12,037 nucleotides of DNA, taken from NCBI GenBank assembly GCA_015039465.1, contig MU130497.1, forward strand, positions 589,974 to 602,010, in the 5' to 3' direction. The first letter of the stretch is position 1; each line of letters opens with the position of its first letter. This stretch comes from Phlegmacium glaucopus (taxonomy: Eukaryota; Basidiomycota; Agaricomycetes; Agaricales; Cortinariaceae). This document shows, one piece after another, positions 1 to 7,883 of this stretch. The notes beneath the pieces are model-generated. The model made no database searches, had not been told where the DNA came from, and worked only from the letters and a program-made list of their open reading frames with translations. The position numbers were made by a program, and so were the translations under genes.

Positions 1-1117
1 CATCAGATGTGATTTTGAATCCTAATGATCCTTCTGCTGTACTTGGTGTTGATAATCCAGTAGCCACTGAAGTTGCACAATCCAGTTCCAATAATCCAAC
101 ATTCCAAGGCTCAGAGTCTGAAATGAATGTTGACATGAAAAATGTAACAATGGTAGTAGTAGATGGGATTGTTGTTGGCACAAAGGTATTTTAGATTTAT
201 AAAACATGAAAAAATATTTTTTAACACTTTATTTAGCATTGTGCTTATGATAATTGCACATCAGACTTAGCAAATTACCGAGGTGGTTCTTTTTGTCAAA
301 TACATGAAAATGTGTTTGGGAATAGATGCCGTGTTAGAGACTGTATGGGCACTGTGATTGCTGAAACTATGGCCTGTGCAGCTCATCAAGCTCTTTGGAA
401 GAAATGTAAGCTTGACCACTCAGCTGGAAGTATAGCAGGATCAAAAAGAATGTTGAACTGTCACCAAGAGAATCTGGCCTGGAATCCAAAAGGTGACTGT
501 AAACATCAGCCCCATGGTCAGCCCGCTCCAGATCCCAGAAAGTCAAAACATTTCTTTGGTCCTGCAAATTTTTGCTGTGTTGAAACTATTTGTGCCCCAT
601 TGTTAAGTTTATGCAATGGGCTAAATTTTCAAGATCTGAATCTGAATCAAATATCTTGGCATTTTTAAACCAGGTGTATCCTTCAATGGAATCACACCCT
701 GACTATATATGCATTGATAAAGCTTGTCGATTACTTAAGCATATTGTTGCTCAGGGTCAATGGAACACCTGGTCACAAACAACCAGATTCATAGTTGATA
801 GCTATCATTATCAGAATCATCGCAAAACAGACACTCTTTGTCGGACTTGGTGTAATCCAGCTCCCACAGATGGGTCTGCTCCAAATTTGGTTATAACAGC
901 AACAGCATCTGATGGAACCACTTATCAAAAACGTGCATTCAATACTCAAGCATGTGAGCAACTTAATGCATGGTTGGGTGGATTTGAGTCTATTCTCAAG
1001 CAAATGACTCCTCCAAATTTTAACTGGTTTATACATATAATGCTTTTTTATCATACAAGAAATGTTATCAAGCAACAAAAAAATAAAAATGACAATGATC
1101 ATAGTGATGCTGAATAA
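1..1117 (+). pseudogene. KDZ-transposon-associated CxC6-like protein, 3' part, one frameshift
   Basis: The frame is already open at the left edge, so the start is outside the window. Exon 1 (to 185) has an acidic Ser/Asn-rich stretch ending in DGIVVGTK. A phase-0 intron (186-236) leads to exon 2, which begins HCAYDNC and continues with Cys/His pairs (FCQIHENVFGNRC, RDC, CAAH) that look like a zinc-binding cluster. Next come FCCVETICAP and, in the +1-shifted frame, WAKFSRSES, DYICIDKAC, RFIVDSYHY, WCNPAP, NTQACEQLNAWLGGFESIL and MLFYHT, ending at TAA 1115-1117. I recognise this from memory as the cysteine-cluster protein carried with KDZ (Kyakuja-Dileera-Zisupton) transposons of basidiomycetes; its biochemical role is not established. 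The frames part at about 597-601, next to a CCCC run: one base appears missing. That could be a real mutation or a sequencing error, because everything on either side is intact. Confidence 0.8.
186..236 (+). other. Intron of the KDZ-associated gene (51 nt)
   Basis: GTATTT donor, TTAAC branch-like motif and TTTAG acceptor. Removing it joins codon AAG (K) to CAT (H) in phase 0 and links the conserved DGIVVG and HCAYDNC segments. Without splicing the frame stops at TAG just after the donor. Confidence 0.85.
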
Positions 1118-1134
1118 ATAAATAAATAAATAAA
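1115..1134 (+). repeat. (TAAA)5 microsatellite over the KDZ stop codon
   Basis: Five TAAA units start at the stop codon itself. They supply overlapping AATAAA hexamers that could act as polyadenylation signals for the KDZ-associated gene. The following 110 bases are AT-rich and contain nothing else I recognise. Confidence 0.7.
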
Positions 1135-1245
1135 TTGTACATACATACACATGTAACAGAAGCTGAACAAATAAATAAATCATATATACATATAGATATA
1201 ATGTTAGTCAGCAGGCATCAGCTATACAACTTCCTTGAAATTATA

Positions 1246-1500
1246 AAAAGTCCGCTAAAAGTCCGCTAAAAGTCCGCTAAAAGTCCGCTAAAAGTCCGGT
1301 CAAAGTCCGGTGGACTCTGACCGGACATGCCAGTCCAGTCATTTTTGCTTGACCGGACTTCCACCGGACTTCCACCGGACTTTGACCGGACTTTGACCGG
1401 ACTTTTAGCGGACTTTTAGTGGAGTCCAGTGGAATTTAGTGGAGTCCGGTGGACGTCCACCGGACTTCCACCGGACTAGCGGAGTCCGGCTGGAGTCCAC
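1246..1500. repeat. CpG-rich 11-bp minisatellite with an internal perfect inverted repeat
   Basis: Left arm: four units AAAAGTCCGCT (1246-1289), then AAAAGTCCGGT and CAAAGTCCGGT to 1311. After a spacer the same family runs on the opposite strand: two ACCGGACTTCC (1352-1373), two ACCGGACTTTG (1374-1395), ACCGGACTTTT (1396-1406) and AGCGGACTTTT (1407-1417). Positions 1279-1311 are the exact reverse complement of 1385-1417 (33 bp), with 73 bases between. Degenerate units (GTCCGGTGGA types) continue to about 1500. Units abut without spacers. About 19 CpGs occur here, mostly in CCGG. The array lies directly before the polypurine tract and LTR at 1509, so it may be internal sequence of that LTR element. 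Confidence 0.9.
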
Positions 1501-1508
1501 CAGACAAC

Positions 1509-1655
1509 GTGGGGGAGTGTAAAGTACACTATTTACTCTACATGTATTTTCTAGCTAGTTCTTGAGAATCTACTTGGTTACTCTTGATCTCTCTCAAACT
1601 CTTAAGACAATTCCTTGAGACGATCTCTTGGTATTCTTCTGAGCTCACTTTGAAC
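1509..1655 (+). mobile_element. Polypurine tract and truncated copia LTR (+ orientation)
   Basis: GTGGGGGAG at 1509-1517 looks like a polypurine tract, followed at once by TGTAAAGTACAC (from 1518), an LTR-like TG start. The next 138 bases match, in reverse orientation, the LTR at 7052-7452: TAGCTAGTTCTTGAG, CTCAAACTCT-AAGACAAT and GAGCTCAC occur in the same order. Similarity stops at about 1655, before LINE sequence begins near 1718. This is therefore the beginning of a 3' LTR from a related plus-strand copia element. Confidence 0.6.
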
Positions 1656-1717
1656 AACAAATCAATCTTTATACAACTGTTTACAGTCAGAGTCATCTGA
1701 ACCATTTGAAGTTGTAA

Positions 1718-1905
1718 CAGGTAATGTAGTACAGTTTTGTTGTGTCTGTGGCAACCTGGACATGTTGGCAATATCACTTTCTGTATTTGGTGTAGGTGTG
1801 TGTTCAGAGGTATGTGTCCCATCCTTAGTTGGAATAATAGACTTGCTTGGCTTTGTTGCATGTTCAAGTGTGTTTAGTGAATTTGTTGGATGGGGTCAAT
1901 GGATC
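1718..1905 (-). pseudogene. LINE ORF2 C-terminal zinc-knuckle segment (broken)
   Basis: The minus strand gives QASLLFQLRMGHIPLNTHL then CPGCHRHNKTVLHYL, a Cys-x2-Cys...His arrangement typical of the end of fungal LINE polyproteins. Just upstream, SNKFTKHT ends in a stop, and the conserved part continues in another frame, so there is one frameshift near 1865-1870. LINE similarity is lost below about 1718. Confidence 0.75.
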
Positions 1906-1907
1906 TA

Positions 1908-2074
1908 TATCAGGAAAAACACTTTGGCTCTAAGAGTCTCTTAGAGCAACTTCAAAAATTTTATGTGTATAAAATCATTAAAAAATGCATTTGAGACATT
2001 TTTTTCTTTGAGGTTGGTCTGAGAGACTCCCAGAGTAGCTAGAGTGTCTTAGAGCTAAAGTGTTTTTCCTGATG
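1908..2074. mobile_element. 167-bp MITE with TA target duplication (Tc1/mariner-like)
   Basis: The terminal inverted repeats are YATCAGGAAAAACACTTT followed by NGCTCTAAGA: the left copy starts at 1908 and the right ends at 2074. TA flanks both sides (1906-1907 and 2075-2076). There is no coding capacity. Removing the element plus one TA joins the two LINE halves in frame (NKMKQI to DPLTPSNKF), which fixes both element ends and the TA duplication. A short internal palindrome (GCTCTAAGA...TCTTAGAGC) sits near the left end. The TA target suggests mobilisation by a Tc1/mariner-type transposase encoded elsewhere. Confidence 0.85.
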
Positions 2075-2076
2075 TA

Positions 2077-2466
2077 TTTGCTTCATCTTGTTGAACCTTG
2101 TTGATTTGGTCCATACTTCTGCTGCCAACCACTTGAGTTTAGCATGGAATGCTTGTTGTATTGCAGACTTGCTGCATGGTAACAATTTCCTTAATGGGGC
2201 TGGCAGTTTGTTTGTTGGGCTAGATCCTTCCTGTGCTGCTTTTTTTGCTTCTCTATCTGCTTCTTCATTGCCTACTATGTCTACATGTCCTGGTGTCCAC
2301 CTCACAAGTAAGTCCAGGTTTTGGTGTTTGTTGTTTGTCATGTTCAATCTGTGATGGAATAGATCCCATAGTAGATAGTGGCTTGGTCTTGGTTTAATTG
2401 CATGCATCACAATGATCACAGCTGTGTTGTCGACTCCCATCAATGTTAGTCCTGTGATCTCTGGTT
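2077..2466 (-). pseudogene. LINE RNase H, C-terminal half
   Basis: Minus-strand translation contains ITGLTLMGVDNTAVI and LVRWTPGHVDIVGNEEADRE: the third catalytic aspartate (VDNT) and the last aspartate (EEAD) of an RNase HI fold. The KAIQQAF-like C-terminal helix region and WLAAEVW follow. It continues the RNase H that begins at 2849-3035 and was split by the inserted palindromic element. Confidence 0.85.
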
Positions 2467-2468
2467 TA

Positions 2469-2846
2469 GTGTTGTTGAGGCTGGCTTGAGCACTTTTAGT
2501 ATTTTTAAAATAACATGACACCATGTACTCTGATTGCTTAGTGTTTGGAGACAACCACCCAACTTATAAGGTCCTTGATATGTGTAAATATTTATAGAGA
2601 TTTTTGGGATTTATTGGAATTGATATGTCCATCAAGCCATTTGGTCAAGTGGCCAGCTTGAAGCCACTTGACAAATGGCTTGATGGCAATATAAATTCCA
2701 ATAAATCCCATAATATTCTATACATATTTACACACATCAAGGACCCTATAATCCAAGGGGTTATCTCTCAACACTAAGCAATCAGAGTACATGGTGTCAT
2801 GATATCTGAAAAATACTAAAAGTGCTCAAGCCAGCCTCAACAGCAC
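2469..2846. mobile_element. 378-bp near-complete palindromic (foldback) MITE inside RNase H
   Basis: Almost the whole element is an inverted repeat. The left arm starts GTGTTGTTGAGGCTGGCTTG; the right arm ends with the complement (…CCAGCCTCAACAGCAC). The arms of about 180 bases meet at a short loop near 2653-2663, where CCATCAAGCCATTTG-GTCAAGTGG faces its complement. TA flanks both ends (2467-2468 and 2847-2848). No open frame of note lies inside. It splits the LINE RNase H between LELLREEQE and ITGLTLMGVDN. The arms have diverged through point changes and small indels, so the insertion is not very recent. TA target and lack of a transposase suggest a non-autonomous Tc1/mariner-type element. 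Confidence 0.85.
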
Positions 2847-2848
2847 TA

Positions 2849-3385
2849 CTCTTGTTCCTCCCTTAGCAACTCCAATCCTAAAATCATTCCTACTCCTTCT
2901 TCTTTGAACACCATATGATGTTTCAGTGATCCAAGCCTTAATCATCTTTTGTTCTTCACCACTCCATTATGGTATAGTACCACTGCTGCTCCCACTTGTC
3001 CCTCAAATCCTGATCTATCAGTGTAGACTTTGATTCTGGATATGTCTCTCCTGTCTTCTTCCTTAGCTCTTTCCTTATTTTCTGCTATTTGTATTGCTAT
3101 ATTTGGTTCTCACTTTGGTCCTTGTCTTGTTGCTTCTATTTTCTCCATCAACTCTGGTTTGATTTTGAATCTGTGCATCATTTTGTGTAATGGTGTGTGG
3201 CCCAGGTGTTTTTTGATGAATTTGTGTGCTGTTTTTTTGACAGGATTGTATAGTGGGTGTGTGCTTGGCAGTGTTGCTAGTTGTAGGGCTGCTTGGAACC
3301 ATGTCTTGTTGACTAGTAGGTGGAAAGGGAGTAAATCTGTGTGTGCATCAAGTGAATCTGTTAATGTATAGACTGTCCACTCTTT
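2849..3385 (-). pseudogene. LINE linker and RNase H, N-terminal half
   Basis: The minus strand reads LLPFHLLVNKTWFQAALQLA, then KKHLGHTPLHKMMHRF, then the start of RNase H: RIKVYTDRSGFEGQVGAAVV (first catalytic Asp; the usual Gly after it is Arg), followed by KEEGVGMILGLELL with the catalytic Glu. An in-frame TGA follows VVKNKR. The frame ends at the palindromic insertion. The reverse transcriptase that should precede this is not present. Confidence 0.85.
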
Positions 3386-3423
3386 CTAGAGTCCCATCTC
3401 CTTTATCTGTAGGTTGCCCTTAC

Positions 3424-3568
3424 ACATTCATCTCCACATTCACATCAACATCACCCCCATGTCCAATGAAATTTGCAGACTTCATCATCAAATTTGCATG
3501 CATTGTTGCTCTGAGTTTCTTCAAGTGGAGGACTTCATCAATATCATGACCAGCTGAGGTCTTTACAT
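3424..3568 (-). pseudogene. Copia post-integrase tail
   Basis: After a frameshift from the integrase frame, the minus strand reads KTSAGHDIDEVLHLKKLRA and an acidic/Val-rich run (GHGGDVDVNVEMNV) before a stop. It resembles the spacer between integrase and reverse transcriptase in related elements. No copia sequence is recognisable beyond about 3424. Confidence 0.55.
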
Positions 3569-3581
3569 GACGATGAATGGG

Positions 3582-4520
3582 TCAAGGGGAAAGTGGAGGT
3601 AGTGGAGGATCATTCAAGAGTGGTGGGGATAAAGAACAAGAAATTTCAAGACAACCTGACATGTCCTTATTAAAGATGACATCCCAAGAAAAGTGAACAG
3701 TGCCCTTTAAATCACAGACAGTCCATCCTATACATGCTTCTTCAAATTCAATGAAGATCACCTCATATTGATGAGGGCCTGCTTTTGTCCATAATTCAGG
3801 GGAAATAGTGACAAAGCATTGACCCCCCCATGCACACAAATGAGAAAGGTTTGGTTTCTTCCCAGTCAGAACTTTGAATGGTGTAATGTTTGTTGATAGG
3901 GTAGAAGTAGGTAATTGATTATGAAGGTATTGTGAAGTAAGAATGGCCCATCCCCAAAATGACATGGGAAGCCTAGCATCAGTGAGTAATGTTTGACCAC
4001 CTTCAATTGTTTGGATATACCTTTTGATTTTGCCATTCCATGTGTGAGCATGTGGAGCAGTCTTTTGAACAATGATACCATTGGTAGCAAAGTGTTTGCC
4101 CATGGATCATTTTGAAAGTTCAAGTGCACCATCAAGACAAACCGAAACAAGTATTTTGTTATATGAGCAGAGAAGAAATGCTTCAATGCTACAATAGACT
4201 AAAAAAGCTCCATTTTTGAGCCATAATAGGTTGGTAAAGCCAAAATTGGGATAGTCATTGAGTATAGCATAAAAGTAGAGTTTTCCATTGGGAGTTTGAG
4301 TGGAATAGGGGAATAGGGTCCACATAGGTCCATATTTAGTAGTTCAGCAATGTCAGATGCATGATGACCATTGTGAGAATAACCATGTTGTGGATGTTTC
4401 CCAACAATGCAAGCAGTACAGTTCTCGTGAATGAAAGGACCTGTAAATTCAACACCTTCAACATTAGTTCTTCATCAAAGCATCCTTTGCAGCCCCCATG
4501 CCCAGATGTCTGAATCACTG
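3582..4520 (-). pseudogene. Copia GAG-pre-integrase and integrase (inactivated)
   Basis: HENCTACIVGKHPQHG gives the Cys pair of the integrase zinc region. The first catalytic Asp is in LNMDLCGP (codon 4328-4330) and the second in CLDGALEL (4131-4133). In NGKIKRYI the position expected to hold the catalytic Glu is Lys (4023-4025). Two further breaks are visible: an 8-bp tandem duplication at 4302-4317 (GGAATAGG twice) that shifts the frame after the first Asp, and an in-frame TGA at 4107-4109. The stretch PTSTLSTNITPFKVLTGKKP is the conserved copia region after the core. Confidence 0.85.
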
Positions 4521-4599
4521 ATGCCAGAGTGTCAAAGTAAACTTAGTTTTTGGAAATGTAAGTGTAGAGAAAGAGGGAGGAAGGGTAGCATGTCAAATA

Positions 4600-5050
4600 A
4601 AGTCAAGGTTAAGAAAGGAGAGCTGATGTATTACTGTGGCTGAAAAATAAAAACTAGGTAATAAAGGGTCATCTGGAGGGTATGAGAGAGTGGTGGTGGT
4701 GGAAGCAACAGGATGGAAAGTAATGATGATACCACATTCATTCATAGCACCTACAGAAAGTAAATTGATGGGAGCATCAGGAGCATGGAGACATCCACAA
4801 AGAGTAAAGAATACAAAATGATCCTTATATGGAACACAAAATAAGACATCTCCACTGGATGCCATGGCTGACAGTGTACCATAATTTGCAGTACCAATCT
4901 TGACAGCACCTGATGTATCATATGTCTGAAACAGGTTATGGTCATGAATGATACAGTCTGTGCAACCAGAGTCAAGGCATGAATTGAATCATTTGCAAAG
5001 GGAGATAAATGCAACATGATCAATTTTGGGTGGCAAGATAGCTGCAAAAG
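4600..5050 (-). pseudogene. Copia aspartic protease (broken)
   Basis: FNSCLDSGCTDCIIHDHNLF carries the D-S-G active-site triplet (4965-4973); copia relatives usually have His-Ile after the Asp where this copy has Cys-Ile. It runs on through GTANYGTLSAMASSGDV and LHAPDAPINLLSVGAMN, a typical copia protease C-terminal stretch. The context places it between gag and integrase. Neighbouring segments are in different frames. Confidence 0.75.
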
Positions 5051-5066
5051 AGTGAACTAGCTTAAG

Positions 5067-6725
5067 TCATTCATGCATAGGGTAGAGATCATGGTGGACA
5101 TTGTCATTTGAAGCAGTAACCAATAATACAGATAATTTGGCAATAGCAGGTATCAAAGTCTGATCATCAGGAGCCTCAAGAGGTGGTGATATGAAATGGG
5201 ATTCATGCTCATACTCTGCAGAATCCTCAGGTGTGTTATAAGATTCATCCAAAGTTACCAATAACATTGTGACAAACTTCCCCTTTTCTCTTTTATATGT
5301 GCCACATTGACCTTCCATTCCACCACCTGGAGCAAAACAGGTAGGGCCAGAATGACCTGGCTTGCCACAGATGCTATAATTTTGTACAGTAGCATTAGGT
5401 CTTTTAGTAGCAGTGCCAGGGTAGATATGAGATTGGCAGAAACATTCTTTTGTGGAGAGGAGATAGAGGTTTGAGAGGTGTTTGACAACCAGGTAGGATG
5501 AGAAGCATGATGAGTAGAGCAGAAAATAGTCTCTAATTCCAAGACATTCTTGGTAATGATCATGAATGCACCATAATCTGGATCTCCAGTGGCATTGATG
5601 CAATTGGGTGAATCAGCACACAAAGTGTTGTAGGCAGGAACATGGGGTAAACCATGGATGAACTGACTGATGCAAAGTTTGATGCTAAAAGGAAATTTGG
5701 CCAATTGAAAACATGAGATACCAGTGCACCATTTAGATACATATTCCTGAATATGGCCTGGGATGCACATGGTACTGCTGAGAGAATGTAACAGTTTGGC
5801 ACAGTCCACAAAACTACAGGTCCCATAGTAGTGAATAGAGTCTGATAGATTGACAATGCAGTCCTCACAACAAGATTTGGAGATGGAAGGAGACCATGAG
5901 TAGGGCCAATATTGGAGGTAAGAACATGCTGAGCAGAATTGTTGTCATCCCACCAGTGAGTCAGAGCAGTCAGATCAGCAGGTGTTGAAGAAACAGGAAG
6001 AACTCTGAAGGAGAAGTAATGGTGCAGGTATGTGATCCATATGAGAGGAATTGGGAGTTTCAGAAGGATCCATGATATGCCCAATTAGTCCATTGGCCTG
6101 CAGCAGTGAAGTCACAGCATCATCCCAGGCAAAGAAATCAAACTTATTTGTGAGAAGTGGAATATGAGAAACACTAGGTAAAGTTTTAGAAGAAGAAATG
6201 AGTTGGGAAGATGAAGGTGGAGGAAGACAATAAATATATTGTATTGGATTAGAGTTCTGAGCTTGACTTGGTTGAGGATTAATGATTGGATTTGGATTGG
6301 AGGAAAAAGGAGGATACAATTGAATTGAGGTAGGTAATGAATGTGACAAGAGCTGAAGTGATGGGATTAAAAGGAGGGATGGGATACCTTGCCAATGGTG
6401 GTTGAAAATAGGGTGGTTCATTCAATGGTGGATGCTTGTATTGTTTGGGTGGGACATAAAAACTGGGATTATTGTAAGAAGAGTAAGAAGAAGAAAAAGG
6501 AATGGTATTTGAAAAATGTGCAATAGGAGGCTTGGATAAGTGTTCTCTATTGATGGGAATATGTGAAAAATAAGGTGAAACTTGATTATATGTGTGATTT
6601 GTATTTGGAATGGAGTGATAAGGGACATCAGGAAGAATAAAAGGCATTGAAGGATGTCCAGTTGTGGTAGGGTAAAACAAAGTATCAGAATCAGAAGCAA
6701 TTATACATGCCTGGGGTGACTGCAT
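5067..6725 (-). pseudogene. Copia gag (several frameshifts)
   Basis: The likely start is Met at 6725 (MQSPQACII), followed by a Pro/Ser/Asn/His/Tyr-rich N-terminal part. The gag core is spread over at least three frames: LLTNKFDFFAWDDAVTSLL, LTALTHWWDDNNSAQHVL, and KWCTGISCFQLAKFPFSIKL. Near 5330-5390 a zinc-knuckle remnant reads YSICGKPGHSGPTC, in which the first Cys of the C-x2-C-x4-H-x4-C pattern is Tyr. No single reading frame spans the gene. Confidence 0.8.
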
Positions 6726-7038
6726 GCAAGCTGTGAGTGCCTGTTGGCCAATGAGAGTGATCTGCTTGTTTCCATCAGAAATACTATCTGGGAATGTATG
6801 CCCTCCCCAAATATGTTATTCATTCAAGCCAGAAGGAGTTGGAGTGTCCATTTTTGCCAAATATATACACAGGGGATTTGTGCTAAAAATCATGTGTGCA
6901 GTAATGCCAGGCAAGATGGAAGAATGACAAATAAGCAGAGAAAGCACACTTGGATGCCAAATGGACTATAATAAAATAAGAATTTTTTTTGAGTTGTCCT
7001 CTCTGAATATGTCTATAATGTCTAGTTCACAGCCAGTT
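6726..7038 (-). other. Copia 5' leader between primer site and gag
   Basis: About 310 bases of AT-rich sequence with a T8 run. I see no conserved gene on either strand; short plus-strand frames here lack recognisable content. Its place between primer site and gag is where the packaging leader of an LTR element would lie. Confidence 0.55.
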
Positions 7039-7051
7039 GGGGCCCATAACC
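7039..7051 (-). other. Primer-binding site, initiator-tRNA-Met internal type
   Basis: The minus strand reads GGTTATGGGCCCC immediately after an LTR ending in CATCA. Drosophila copia has GGTTATGGGCCC at the same place and is known to prime from a cleaved initiator tRNA-Met half. The match in sequence and in zero spacing to the LTR is strong evidence for the LTR edge at 7052. Confidence 0.8.
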
Positions 7052-7452
7052 TGATGGACTTGGATCTAGACATGTAGAGCATAAGCCTCAGTGTTGGAAA
7101 GTGATGGTTGGCAACTGATATATTTACCTAGATGCATAGAATGTACTAGGATAGGACTTTAGTTAAACATCAGTATGAGTAAAAGAAAAGGTAACATACA
7201 GCCTCAGTGTTGGAAAGTGATGGTTGACAACTGAGGAGTAAAAAAGAAGTAATGTAGATAATAAACAAACAAGAATATCACGTGATGTGATAGATGACCT
7301 GACAACACACATCAACAAATAGTGAGCTCTAAAAAGTGTCTGAGAGTCACTCAGATATTGTCTTGAGAGTTTGAGGAAGTTGAGGGATCTTTATACTTGA
7401 AGATCTCAAGAACTAGCTAAGGTACAATTGTAAATAAAGTGAAGCTTTTATA
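7052..7452 (-). repeat. Copia 5' LTR
   Basis: The inner edge is fixed by the primer site: on the minus strand the LTR ends ...CATCA at 7052. The outer edge is estimated at about 7452 by alignment to the LTR start at 1518 (ATTTAC, TAGCTAGTTCTTGAG, AGACAAT and GAGCTCAC shared in order). The terminal TG is not clean, so the outer edge is uncertain by tens of bases. Confidence 0.6.
7085..7234 (+). repeat. 34-bp direct repeat inside the LTR
   Basis: GCCTCAGTGTTGGAAAGTGA and the next 14 bases occur at 7085-7118 and again at 7201-7234 with a single mismatch (GGCAACTGA versus GACAACTGA), 116 bases apart. The repeat lies in the end of the LTR nearest gag. Confidence 0.85.
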
Positions 7453-7883
7453 ATAAGAGGAATGAGTCATATGCATGTATATGAAACAATGAAAAGTAGT
7501 CTGTAAGCATATGTAAACAGAAATGAAAGGAGTATGTATCAGTGGAGAAAGGAAAGGAAAAATAATTTGTAACATTATGCACCTGTCAAAAATCTAGTTT
7601 CAGCAGGTAGCATGTTGAATTTCACACATTTGAAGGAAAAAAGTTGGCATAGTACTCATTCACTGTTAGTTACTACAATTTGCAAAGAATGAATGTTAAA
7701 CAGAACACTAGAAGTTAAGTGAACTTTTGTTACCATTCTAAGCAATATTTTGGTCCTTTTTCATGTGCTCAAATGAATTTACCACTGGTGCAAAGGGGCA
7801 TTACCTTTACATTTTAGTGATTTTGGAGGCCCTAATACACATTACTGCTAAATGTATCAAAATGGGACAGTATAACAGGAAGA
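7453..7883. other. Intergenic region and probable 3' UTR of the NLR gene
   Basis: AT-rich sequence between the copia LTR and the NLR stop codon. No coding frame, structured RNA or repeat is recognisable. A weak alternative is a terminal intron: the minus strand has GTAATAG at the last codons of the gene and TACATTTAG|CAG some 56 bases later, which would replace the last few residues with about 14 others. I prefer the unspliced end. Confidence 0.5.

Larger units (their letters stand above)
1718..3385 (-). mobile_element. Degenerate non-LTR retrotransposon (LINE), RNase H region and flanks
   Basis: Read on the minus strand, this block holds, in order, a helical linker (ALQLATLPSTHPLY), an RNase HI domain and a C-terminal CCHC-like segment (CPGCHRHNKTVLHYL). 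That is the usual C-terminal order of a basidiomycete LINE ORF2. Endonuclease and reverse transcriptase are absent: at the right the sequence switches to copia near 3385-3424. Several stops and frameshifts and two inserted elements break it. No intact protein can be made from it. Confidence 0.8.
3424..7452 (-). mobile_element. Decayed copia-type LTR retrotransposon, 3' half deleted
   Basis: Order along the minus strand: LTR (about 7452-7052), primer-binding site (7051-7039), leader, gag (from 6725), protease, GAG-pre-integrase, integrase core and a charged post-integrase tail ending near 3424. That is the copia order (integrase before reverse transcriptase). Reverse transcriptase, RNase H and the matching 3' LTR are missing; the LINE fragment begins there. 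Many frameshifts, an in-frame stop and altered key residues show it is dead. Confidence 0.9.

Noticed and set aside
773..1183. Minus-strand open frame of 136 codons
   Set aside because: Antisense to the conserved KDZ-associated gene, rich in Ile/Leu/Tyr from AT-rich sequence, and matches nothing I know.
1246..1417. Possible CRISPR array
   Set aside because: Units are 11 bases and abut with no spacers, there are no cas genes, and the context is a eukaryotic nuclear genome.
2088..2354. Plus-strand open frame of 88 codons
   Set aside because: Antisense to the clear RNase H motifs on the minus strand.
3030..3371. Plus-strand hydrophobic open frame of 113 codons, membrane-protein-like
   Set aside because: The minus strand gives conserved LINE linker sequence in one frame; the hydrophobic look is a by-product of the T-rich complement.
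6422..6725. Overlapping minus-strand frames near the gag start
   Set aside because: Only the frame beginning at 6725 fits a Pro/Ser/Asn-rich gag N-terminus; the Leu/Ile/Phe-rich one is its shifted shadow.
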